Below, piece after piece: positions 1-7,314 of a stretch of DNA of 64,000 nt. The first letter of the stretch is position 1. Each line of letters starts with the position of its first letter. The notes below the pieces were generated by a model, which saw only the letters and a list, made by a program, of their open reading frames with translations, searched no databases and had not been told where the DNA came from. The translations under genes and the position numbers were made by a program. The stretch is from Ideonella livida. GTDB taxonomy: Bacteria; Pseudomonadota; Gammaproteobacteria; Burkholderiales; Burkholderiaceae_C. The stretch spans positions 1 through 64,000 of the forward strand of contig NZ_JAAGOH010000019.1 in assembly GCF_010499455.1 (NCBI RefSeq), given 5' to 3'.

Positions 1-681
1 GGCCGCTGGGGCTTCTGGAAGTGTTTCGACCGTCTGCGCCTGGATGGGCGGCCTTGGAATCACAAGCGGGTCTGGCGCGTGTATTGCGAGTTGGGCCTGA
101 ACATCCCGCGCCGCACGAAACGACGCATTCCCAAGCGAGATCCGGTGCCGCTGGCAGCGGCGCCCTTGGTGAATCAGGGTTAGGCCCTGGACTTGATGCA
201 CGCCGTGCTCTACGACGGCAGGCGGTTCCGCACGCTCAACGTGATCGACAAGGCCAACCGGGAGGCTCTGGCCATCCAGGTGGCCCAGTCGCTGCCGGCG
301 TCGATGCTGATTCGGACGATGGACCGCTTGGTCGATTGGTACGGCGTACCGCAGTCGATCCGGATGGACAACGGGCCGGAGATGACCAGCCACGACTTCG
401 TCGAATGGGCCTGGCGCCGGGGCATCACGCTCAACTACATCGAGCCCGGCGAGCCCAACCAGAACGCCCACATCGAGCGCTTCAACCGGACGTTCCGCAC
501 CGAGGTGCTGGACGCCTGGCTGTTCAACTCCATCGAACAGGTCCAGGCCATCGCCGACGACTGGCTGACCCAATACAACGACTACCGACCGCATGACGCG
601 CTGGGCGGCGTACCGCCTCGACAGTTCATGCCACGACTGACCACCACCGCCGCGGACTCTGGAAATCGACTGTCTACTTGA
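1..681 (+). pseudogene. IS3-family transposase OrfB, C-terminal part, with nonsense mutation
   Basis: Frame 1 reads through the C-terminal half of an IS3 OrfB integrase (rve/DDE domain). It starts in the HTH-linked region ([15 protein letters not shown]) and continues to a natural stop at 679-681. The DDE residues can all be recognised: the first Asp in ALDLMH just after the break, the second in MDNGPEM, and the Glu in NAHIERFNRTFR. An in-frame TAG at 181-183 falls where family members have the Trp of the motif VWALDF, so a single G-to-A change in TGG explains it. The part after the stop could restart at 193 or 196 but would lack the N-terminal DNA-binding region. The 5' end is outside the window. 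The family call is firm; inactivity is inferred from the stop. Confidence 0.8.
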
Positions 682-695
682 CGGGGGAGCTTACG
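1..695 (+). mobile_element. Right end of an IS3-family insertion sequence
   Basis: The window opens inside an IS3-family element. Its transposase reading frame runs to the stop at 679-681. Just after it the sequence acgggggagcttacg (681-695) resembles the terminal inverted repeat of IS407/IS511-like elements; that resemblance is from memory. The left end and OrfA lie outside the window, so target duplication cannot be checked. The transposase is interrupted (see pseudogene). Confidence 0.6.
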
Positions 696-721
696 GCAAC
701 GGCTGCCTCTTGCGTGGGGCC

Positions 722-913
722 TCAGCCGCGCGGTGCGCGCGGCTCCGGGTTGAACCACTTGTCCCACTCGTCCCAGGTGGACTCCATGACGTCCAGGCCT
801 TCCAGCCCCGGCACGCCACTGTGGGGGGCCGTGGACGTGCGGCCGGCCGGTTCGTGGCCAGACGGGGCGTGGGGCGCGTGGTGCGGGTGGTGGGGGGGCA
901 GGGGGGCGCGCAT
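722..913 (-). CDS. 63-residue small protein of unknown function
   Basis: No family is recognised. The start codon is preceded by a strong ribosome binding site on the minus strand (ccaggagaccgcc, AGGAGA six bases before ATG), which favours a real gene. The N-terminal half is rich in His and Pro (PPHHPHHAPHAP). The C-terminal half changes to an acidic, aromatic stretch (VMESTWDEWDKWF) with four aromatic residues, then PEPRAPRG. There is no membrane segment and no signal peptide. A perfect 8-bp hairpin (agccgcgc / gcgcggct, 724-744) covers the stop codon and could end the transcript. It sits between the IS remnant and the divergent sensory operon, so it may be local accessory DNA. A chance frame in GC-rich DNA remains possible. 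Confidence 0.45.
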   Translation of the reverse strand: MRAPLPPHHPHHAPHAPSGHEPAGRTSTAPHSGVPGLEGLDVMESTWDEWDKWFNPEPRAPRG

Positions 914-1193
914 GGCGGTCTCCTGGGAAAAGTGAACAGCTGAAGGGGCCGCGTTGGGCGGGCTGAAGCCTGCGTGGGCGACGAGGCGGCAGTCTGTCCG
1001 AGGCCCTGCGCTGCAGCATCCCCCATCCAGGGGGTCCCCCCTGCCTCGAAATGGGGGGGGTTGAGCGGTCGTTTACCGCCGATTGGCGGTGGCCTGGGGC
1101 CCCTGGGGTGTGCGGCTGGCGGTGGGGCGGGTCAAGTCTTGGGGCCGGCGGCCGATACAGAGGCGTCTTGGCCCATCGCCTGAGGACCCGTCC
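914..1193. other. Intergenic region, no gene seen
   Basis: This 280-base stretch separates the minus-strand small gene from the plus-strand sensory operon, so it should hold both promoters. The only structure seen is a perfect inverted repeat accgcc-gatt-ggcggt at 1075-1090. No convincing sigma70 hexamers were found. Confidence 0.4.
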
Positions 1194-2408
1194 ATGTCCG
1201 TCACCCTCCGTCAGCCGGCCACGCGTCGGCGCTGCCTGGGCCGCTTGGCCGCCGCCGGCGTGGCCGCCACCTGGCCCGGCCTTGCTGCGCGTGCGCAGGG
1301 GCCGGCACCGGTGCGGGTGGGCTTGACCGCCGAGTTCAAGATGAGCCTGAGCACCAGCGACGACGCGCTCCGGCTGGGGCTGCAGCTGGCGGTGGAGGAC
1401 ATCAACGCCAGCGGCGGGGTGCTGGGGGGGCGGCCCCTGCAGCTGGAGCTGCGCGATGACCGCAGCGTGCCGGCCCGGGGGGTGGAGAACCTGCGCGAGC
1501 TGGCGGCGCTGCCGGATCTGGTGGCGGTGTTCGGCAGCCGCTTCAGCCCGGTCGTCAGCGAGATGGCGCAGGTGGCGCCCGAGGTGCGCTGCCCGGTCAT
1601 CACGCCCTGGTCGGCCGGCAACACGGTGCTGGACCCCAAGCGCCGGCCGGAGTGGGCCTTCCGCGTCTCGCTCAATGACACTTGGGCCCTGCGCACCCTG
1701 ATGCGTGCGGCCCAGGCGGAGGGCCACAGCCGGCTGGGCCTGCTGGTGCCCAACTCAGGCTGGGGGCGCAGCTGCCATGCCGCGGCCGAGGCATATGCCG
1801 CCGCCCACCGTGGCGTGCAGCTGCTGCCGGCGCGCTGGTACAACTGGGGGGGTGAATCCACGCTGGTCGAGCATGTGATCCAGCTGCGCCAGGCCGGCAT
1901 GCAGGGGCTGGTGCTGGTGGCCAATGAGCCAGAAGGCAAGGTGCTTTGCCATGAGCTGCTGGCGCTGCCGGCGGCCAGCCGGCCGCCGATCTACAGCCAC
2001 TGGGGCATTGCCGCCGGAGACTTTCCGCAGCTGGTGGGCGCCCGTCTGGCCGAGCTGGACCTGCGCGTGGTGCAGACCCGCGCGCTGCTGATGCACCGGG
2101 ATCCCCGGGGCCAGCGGCTGCTGCAGCGCGCCGCGCAGCAGATGGGGCTGGCCGATCCCCTGCGCCTGCCGTCGCTGGTGGGCTTGGGTCATGCCTACGA
2201 TGCCTTGCAGTTGCTGCGCTTGGCGGTGCAGCAGGCTGGCAGCACCCGGCGCGAGGCGGTGCGCGAAGCGTTGGAGCACTTGCCGGCCCATGAGGGGGTG
2301 GTGCGCCGCTATGCGCCTGCCTTCACGCCGGAGCGGCATGAGGCGCTGGCCGAATCCGATGTGCTGTTGGCCCGCTGGGACGCCCAGGGCCGCCTGCAGG
2401 CGGTGTAA
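1194..2408 (+). CDS. Periplasmic binding protein, branched-chain amino acid type (LivK-like), probable sensory partner
   Basis: A 404-residue Peripla_BP_6 family protein. Start at 1194 gives an N-terminus MSVTLRQPATRRRCLGRL followed by a hydrophobic Ala/Gly stretch and AARAQG, a Tat-like signal peptide (RRRCLGRL) with a likely cleavage near residue 36. Typical family features follow: VRVGLTAEF, LQLAVEDINASGGVLGGRPLQL and FGSRFSPVV, then the second lobe with HRGVQLLPARWYNWG. Such proteins bind small ligands in the periplasm, usually for an ABC importer. No permease or ATPase gene is nearby. Instead the gene ends two bases before the start of a membrane histidine kinase, so I infer that it presents a ligand to that kinase. 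The ligand is not predictable. An upstream in-frame ATG at 1083 would spoil the signal peptide. Confidence 0.8.
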   Translation: MSVTLRQPATRRRCLGRLAAAGVAATWPGLAARAQGPAPVRVGLTAEFKMSLSTSDDALRLGLQLAVEDINASGGVLGGRPLQLELRDDRSVPARGVENLRELAALPDLVAVFGSRFSPVVSEMAQVAPEVRCPVITPWSAGNTVLDPKRRPEWAFRVSLNDTWALRTLMRAAQAEGHSRLGLLVPNSGWGRSCHAAAEAYAAAHRGVQLLPARWYNWGGESTLVEHVIQLRQAGMQGLVLVANEPEGKVLCHELLALPAASRPPIYSHWGIAAGDFPQLVGARLAELDLRVVQTRALLMHRDPRGQRLLQRAAQQMGLADPLRLPSLVGLGHAYDALQLLRLAVQQAGSTRREAVREALEHLPAHEGVVRRYAPAFTPERHEALAESDVLLARWDAQGRLQAV

Positions 2409-2410
2409 GC

Positions 2411-5400
2411 ATGGCGCTCACCCCTACACCGCCTGGCGAGCCCCGACGCGGCCCGCAGGGGCCTGAAGGCCCGGCCAGCCTGGCCGCGCGCTTGAGCCAG
2501 GGGGGGCGGCGCATGGTGCGCCTGGGCATGGCCTTGGTGGGCAGCCTGTCGCTGGTGGTCATCGTCTGGCTGCTGCTGCAGCGCGCCGACGCCGAACTGG
2601 TGCAGGCGGGTCAGGACATGGGCCAGGCCCTGCAGCGCCAGCTGGGGCAGAGCCGCGCCGGGTTGGCGGAGCTGGCACGTCGTTCATTGGTGCGCAATGC
2701 GCTGGTGGACCCGGCGGGCCGGGCGGCCTACCTCAGCCCCACGCTGCGTGAGCACCGGGCGGGTCACCCGGCCCTGGCGGCCCTGTGGCTGACCGACCAC
2801 CGCGGCGAAGTGCTGGCCCGTGCCGAGGGCGGCCCCGGGCCGATGGCGCCGCCGGCCGACCTGCACCGCGCGGTGTTGGCGCTGGCCACCGAGGTGCTGC
2901 GCACAGAGCGCGCGGGCGAGCGTCTGGTGCAGGCCGAAGGCCGCTGGTGGTGGGTGCTGGGCGAGCCGGTGGTGTTTGCCACCACGGGCACGACCGAGGG
3001 CAGCCTGGTGGGCTGGCTGGACTTGGGTCAGCTGGTGCTGCCCGAGCTGGCAGGCCTGGCGCCGCGCTGGCACCTGGCGCTGCGTCACCAGGGCGTGCCG
3101 GTGCTGGTGGCTGGACCGGGGCAGGCGGTGCGCACGGCCGAGGCGGCGCCAGGCGCCGCCCAGCCCGGCGCCTGGCGGATGTTCACCCGCCGCTGGGACT
3201 TGGGCCTGGCGCGCCGGGCGGGCATGCCGGCCGCGCCGGGCTTTGAGTTGTCACTGGCCATGCCTTGGCACGTGGCGCTGGGGCCGGCCGTCTGGGTGGC
3301 GCTGGGCTACCTGCTGACCGGCTGGGGCCTGCTGGCCCTGGTGGTGCGGCGCACTGGTCGGCTGGCCGAGCAGGCGGTGGCGCCGCTGCGTGAGCTGCAG
3401 CAGGCCGCTCAGCTGGTGGCTGGGCAGGGGCTGGACGCCAGCCGGCCGCTGCGGGTGGTGGCCGCGGGGCAGGGCGGCTCGGAGGTGCTGAGCCTGACGG
3501 CCAGCTTTGAGGCCATGCTCCATCGCCTGGCCGAGGCGCAGGCCAGTCTGGAGGAACAGGTGGCCCGGCGCACCGCCGAACTGACCCAGGCCAAGCGCCG
3601 TCTGGACGACACCCTGGCCAGCCTGAGCGACGGGGTCTACGCCCTCGACCCCGAGGGCCGCGAGCTGGTGTTCGCCAGCCCGCCCACCTGGGCCCTGCTG
3701 GGGCTGGCCCAGGACGCCACACCCATGGTGCGCGACTGTCTGGCCCGACTCCTGAGGCCGCAGGACTGGCAGGCGCAGGAGGCCGCGCGCCAGCAGGCCC
3801 TGGCCACCGGCCGGGCCTGCGTGCGGTTGCCCTTGCACCGGCCTGGCCAGCCCCCGCGCTGGCTGGAGAACCGCATGACCGTGCAGCGTGACGCCCAGGG
3901 CGAGCCTTTGCGCATTGACGGCCTGCTCACCGACATCACGGCCACGGTGCAGGCCACGCACGACCGGGAGCAGGCGCAGGCCGGCCTGCGCCTGCGGGAC
4001 CGGGCCCTGGCCTCCACCGGCAACGGTGTGCTCATCCTGGCCATGCAGGTGGACGGCCCGGCGCGGGCGGTCTATGCCAACCCCGCCATGGCCCAGATCT
4101 CCGGCACCAGCCTGGAGGACCTGCTGAGCCTGGACGGTGAGGTGCTGGCCGGCCATGTGGTGGGCGACGAGGTGCGCGAGGCCCTGCGGGCCTGCGTGCT
4201 GGAGCACCGCGACGTGCGCACCACCACCCGCCTGCGCCGGCGCGACGGCAGCCAGATCTGGTGCGACATCACCATCAGTCCCATGGCCCGCGAGGATGAC
4301 CTGCCCACGCCGCAGGCCCTGGGCGGCAGGCCCTGGACCGAGCATGTGGTGGTGGTGCTGGATGACGTGACCGCCCAGCACCACGCCCAGGAAACATTGG
4401 AGCTGCGCAACCGCGCCATCGACGCCAGCCACAACGGCATCGTGCTGACCGATGTGCGCCAGCCCGGCGGCCCCATGGTGTTTGTCAACGAAGGCTTCAC
4501 CCGGCTGACCGGCTACACGCGGCAGCAGGCCCTGGGGCGCAGCTGCAGCTTTCTGCAGGGCCCTGAGCGCGACCAACCCGGCCTGCAGGCGTTGCGCCAC
4601 GCCATCGAGGCGGGCCAGCCCTGCCGCGTGGTGCTGTCCAACTACCGGCGGGACGGCCGGCGCTTTGACAACGACCTGTCCATCGCCCCGCTGCGCGACG
4701 AGGCCACCGGCGAGGTCACGCACTACATCGGCGTGCTCACCGACATCACCAGCCAGCTGCACAGCCAGCGCCTGCTGGCCGACCAGTTCGCGCGGCTGGA
4801 CGCCATCCTGGCGCTCAGTCCCGACGGATTCGTCTCATTTGACGCCCAGGGCCATGCGGTGTCGGTCAACCCCGCCTTCGAGCGGCTGACGGGGCTGCCG
4901 GTGGCCGAGCTCATCGGCCTGTCCGGTCCCGACTTCGAGGCCCGGATGGCCGACCAGATCCAGGAGGTCAACCCGCCGGGCGTGGCCCATTGGCTGGCTG
5001 AACTGGGGCAGGATGCCACCGGCGACCCGGAGGACGCCGAGACCCGCGCCGTGCAGTCCGACGTGCTGGTCCTGCGTGGACCGCCCCAGCGGGTGGTGGT
5101 GCGCAGCGTGCGCGAATGCAGCGCCGCCAGTGTCACCCGTGTCATGCAGCTGCGCGACATCACCCGAGAAACCGAGGTGGACCGCATGAAGAGCGAATTC
5201 CTCTCCACCGCCGCCCACGAGCTGCGCACCCCCATGGCCAGCATCCGCGGCTTCTCCGACCTGCTGCTCATGCGCAAGTTCGACGAGGCCCGCACCCGGG
5301 ACATCCTGCAGACCATCAACCGCCAGTCCATCTGGCTGACCGACATGGTCAACGAGCTGCTGGACCTGGCGCGCATCGAGGCCCGCAAGGGCAAGGACTT

Positions 5401-5938
5401 CACCCTGGAATGCTGCCCGCTGCAGGACCTGGTGCAGGCGGGCGTGCAGGGCCTGCTGGTGCCCGGTGACACCCGCAAAGTCCAGGTCGATCTGCCCGAG
5501 GCCCCGGTATGGGTGAGCGTGGACCGCGCCAAGTTCCAGCACGCCTTGGGCAATGTGCTGTCCAACGCCTACAAGTATTCGCCCGGCGGTGGCGAGATCC
5601 ACCTGGCGGTGCTGTCCCCGGCGGCGCCGGGGGCGCGGGTGGGCGTGCAGGTGCGCGACCAGGGCATCGGCATGAGCCCCGAGCACGCCCGCCGCGCCTT
5701 CGAGCGCTTCTTCCGGGCCGACGCCTCAGGCAACATCCCCGGCACCGGCCTGGGCCTGGCCCTGGTCAAGGAGATCGTCGAGCTGCACGGCGGCGAGGTG
5801 GCGTTGCACAGCGCGCTGGGGGAGGGCACCACCGTCACCCTGTGGTGGCCGGCCTGTGAGCCGCCGCCGTCCTCTGCCCTGGCCGCAGACGCGCCGGCCC
5901 CTGAGGTCGCCACGGCGGTGACGGAGTCCGCCCCATGA
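2411..5938 (+). CDS. Membrane histidine kinase with four PAS domains, one LOV-type
   Basis: An 1175-residue sensor kinase. Membrane segment 1 lies near residues 37-57 and segment 2 near 283-313, with a periplasmic sensing region of about 225 residues between them. A HAMP-like linker and a coiled coil (about 370-395) lead into four PAS domains near 396-515, 528-655, 663-780 and 785-920. The third has the LOV signature GRSCSFLQGPERD with Cys712, and Asn744 and Asn754 at the FMN-contact positions. HisKA follows (AAHELRTPMAS, His936), then the ATPase domain with an N box near Asn1052, DQGIGM and GTGLGLALVKEI. There is no receiver domain of its own. The gene is tightly coupled to the binding protein before it and overlaps the receiver-kinase gene after it by 4 bases. 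Likely inputs are a periplasmic ligand and light or flavin redox state; the output is unknown. Confidence 0.9.
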   Translation: MALTPTPPGEPRRGPQGPEGPASLAARLSQGGRRMVRLGMALVGSLSLVVIVWLLLQRADAELVQAGQDMGQALQRQLGQSRAGLAELARRSLVRNALVDPAGRAAYLSPTLREHRAGHPALAALWLTDHRGEVLARAEGGPGPMAPPADLHRAVLALATEVLRTERAGERLVQAEGRWWWVLGEPVVFATTGTTEGSLVGWLDLGQLVLPELAGLAPRWHLALRHQGVPVLVAGPGQAVRTAEAAPGAAQPGAWRMFTRRWDLGLARRAGMPAAPGFELSLAMPWHVALGPAVWVALGYLLTGWGLLALVVRRTGRLAEQAVAPLRELQQAAQLVAGQGLDASRPLRVVAAGQGGSEVLSLTASFEAMLHRLAEAQASLEEQVARRTAELTQAKRRLDDTLASLSDGVYALDPEGRELVFASPPTWALLGLAQDATPMVRDCLARLLRPQDWQAQEAARQQALATGRACVRLPLHRPGQPPRWLENRMTVQRDAQGEPLRIDGLLTDITATVQATHDREQAQAGLRLRDRALASTGNGVLILAMQVDGPARAVYANPAMAQISGTSLEDLLSLDGEVLAGHVVGDEVREALRACVLEHRDVRTTTRLRRRDGSQIWCDITISPMAREDDLPTPQALGGRPWTEHVVVVLDDVTAQHHAQETLELRNRAIDASHNGIVLTDVRQPGGPMVFVNEGFTRLTGYTRQQALGRSCSFLQGPERDQPGLQALRHAIEAGQPCRVVLSNYRRDGRRFDNDLSIAPLRDEATGEVTHYIGVLTDITSQLHSQRLLADQFARLDAILALSPDGFVSFDAQGHAVSVNPAFERLTGLPVAELIGLSGPDFEARMADQIQEVNPPGVAHWLAELGQDATGDPEDAETRAVQSDVLVLRGPPQRVVVRSVRECSAASVTRVMQLRDITRETEVDRMKSEFLSTAAHELRTPMASIRGFSDLLLMRKFDEARTRDILQTINRQSIWLTDMVNELLDLARIEARKGKDFTLECCPLQDLVQAGVQGLLVPGDTRKVQVDLPEAPVWVSVDRAKFQHALGNVLSNAYKYSPGGGEIHLAVLSPAAPGARVGVQVRDQGIGMSPEHARRAFERFFRADASGNIPGTGLGLALVKEIVELHGGEVALHSALGEGTTVTLWWPACEPPPSSALAADAPAPEVATAVTESAP

Positions 5939-7125
5939 ACGCCCGCACTCCCCATGAGCGCCCGCTGCGGGTGCTGGTCATCGACGACTCCAGCGTGGTG
6001 CGCCAGCTGGCGGTGGCCATGCTGGCCCGCGCCGGCTACGTGGTGGAGCAGGGCAGCCAGGGCGAGGAAGGCCTGGCCCTGGCCCGGCGCACGCCGCCCG
6101 ACCTCATCGTCTGCGACATCCACATGCCCGTGCTCGACGGCTGGGGCTTTGTCGCCCAGGCCCGCGCCTGCCCGGAGCTGCAGACCGTGCCCATCCTCAT
6201 GCTCACCGGCATCCAGGACCGGGAGAGCGCCCGTCGCGCCATGTCCACCGGCGCCGACGACTACCTGACCAAACCCTGGAAATCCGAGGAACTGCTGCAG
6301 GCGGTGCAGGCCCTGGCCCACAAGCGCGCCCGCCACCGGGCCGAGACCGAGCGCTCCCTCAACCACCTGCGCGGCGCCATCCTCTCCACCGTGCCCCACG
6401 AGCTGCGCACCCCGCTCACCAGCATCCTGGGCCTGACCCGGCTGATGATCGACCGCCTGGACCGCTACCCGCCTGAGCGCCTGCGCGAGATGCTCGCCAA
6501 CGTGCACGAGTCCGCCACCCGCCTGGGCCGCACCATCACCCGGATGATGGAATGGTCCGAGCTCACCGCCCATGCCCCGGTGCCGGTCCTGGCCCCGCCG
6601 GTGGCCGCCCTCGATCACCTGCAGGCCCTGCTGCATGACCCCGCCATGCTGCGCGAGATTGCCGCCGGCGTGGGGGGCGACTGCCGCATCGCCCCCCCGC
6701 TGGTGCTCAACGGCCACAGCCTGCAGCTGCGGCTGGAGCCCGGCGCGCTGTGCTGCGCGCCGGAGGACCTTCGGCGCATGCTGGTGGAGCTGTTGGCCAA
6801 TGCGGTGCGCTTCTCCCAGGCCGGCATGCCTGTGGGCCTGACCGGGCGGACGCTGGAGGGCGGCTACCGCCTGGAGGTTGCCAACGTCGGCGTGGGCATC
6901 GCCGCAGACTTCCTGGCCCGCATGGGCGCCTTGGCCCAGGCCGACCGCGAGCGCCACGAACAGCAGGGCATGGGCCTGGGCCTGGCCATGACCCAGCTGT
7001 GGGCCCAGCGCAACGGCGCGCAGCTCAGCTGGCCGCGCCACGACGGCCACCCCACCATCTTCCGGCTGGACTTTCCCGCACCGGCCGACAAGGCACCGTC
7101 CCTGCCCGCCCCCTCGCCCCCCTGA
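5935..7125 (+). CDS. Response regulator-histidine kinase hybrid (receiver + HisKA + ATPase)
   Basis: A soluble 396-residue protein. An N-terminal receiver domain has the acidic pair in VLVIDDSS, the phospho-acceptor Asp61 in IVCDIHMP, the Thr of MLTG and the Lys of LTKPW. A HisKA-like helix follows with His155 in VPHELRTPLTS, then a GHKL ATPase domain with LLANAVRFSQ, a rather loose GVGIAADFL and GMGLGLAMTQLW. No DNA-binding or enzymatic output domain is present, so this is a relay or modulator rather than a classical transcription factor. It overlaps the upstream kinase by ATGA (5935-5938), consistent with coupled translation. The final target of the phosphorelay is not in the window. Confidence 0.88.
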   Translation: MNARTPHERPLRVLVIDDSSVVRQLAVAMLARAGYVVEQGSQGEEGLALARRTPPDLIVCDIHMPVLDGWGFVAQARACPELQTVPILMLTGIQDRESARRAMSTGADDYLTKPWKSEELLQAVQALAHKRARHRAETERSLNHLRGAILSTVPHELRTPLTSILGLTRLMIDRLDRYPPERLREMLANVHESATRLGRTITRMMEWSELTAHAPVPVLAPPVAALDHLQALLHDPAMLREIAAGVGGDCRIAPPLVLNGHSLQLRLEPGALCCAPEDLRRMLVELLANAVRFSQAGMPVGLTGRTLEGGYRLEVANVGVGIAADFLARMGALAQADRERHEQQGMGLGLAMTQLWAQRNGAQLSWPRHDGHPTIFRLDFPAPADKAPSLPAPSPP

Positions 7126-7314
7126 GCCACCGGCCCCCGGGTGCAGGCGCCACCCTTGGCCGCCCGGCCGGCGCCCTCTGTCCATCCTGGGCAACCCCTC
7201 CCCAGCTTGGGCACTTCCCGGCGGCCGGATCACTGGAGAAACTCCGCCGACCGCGGCGGCCTGCGGTGGGCCCTCCGGCCCCAGCCGCCGCCCTGATCCA
7301 AGGGGAGTGCCTGC

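Noticed and set aside
691-1026. Alternative 111-codon minus-strand frame next to the 63-residue gene
   Set aside because: It has no ribosome binding site and overlaps the better-supported small gene in another frame.
1075-1090. Inverted repeat accgcc-gatt-ggcggt as operator of the sensory operon
   Set aside because: Too short and GC-rich to separate from chance; kept only as a remark in the intergenic entry.
3251-4762. Minus-strand open frame of 503 codons
   Set aside because: Antisense to the PAS region of the kinase; composition is that of a reverse-frame shadow.
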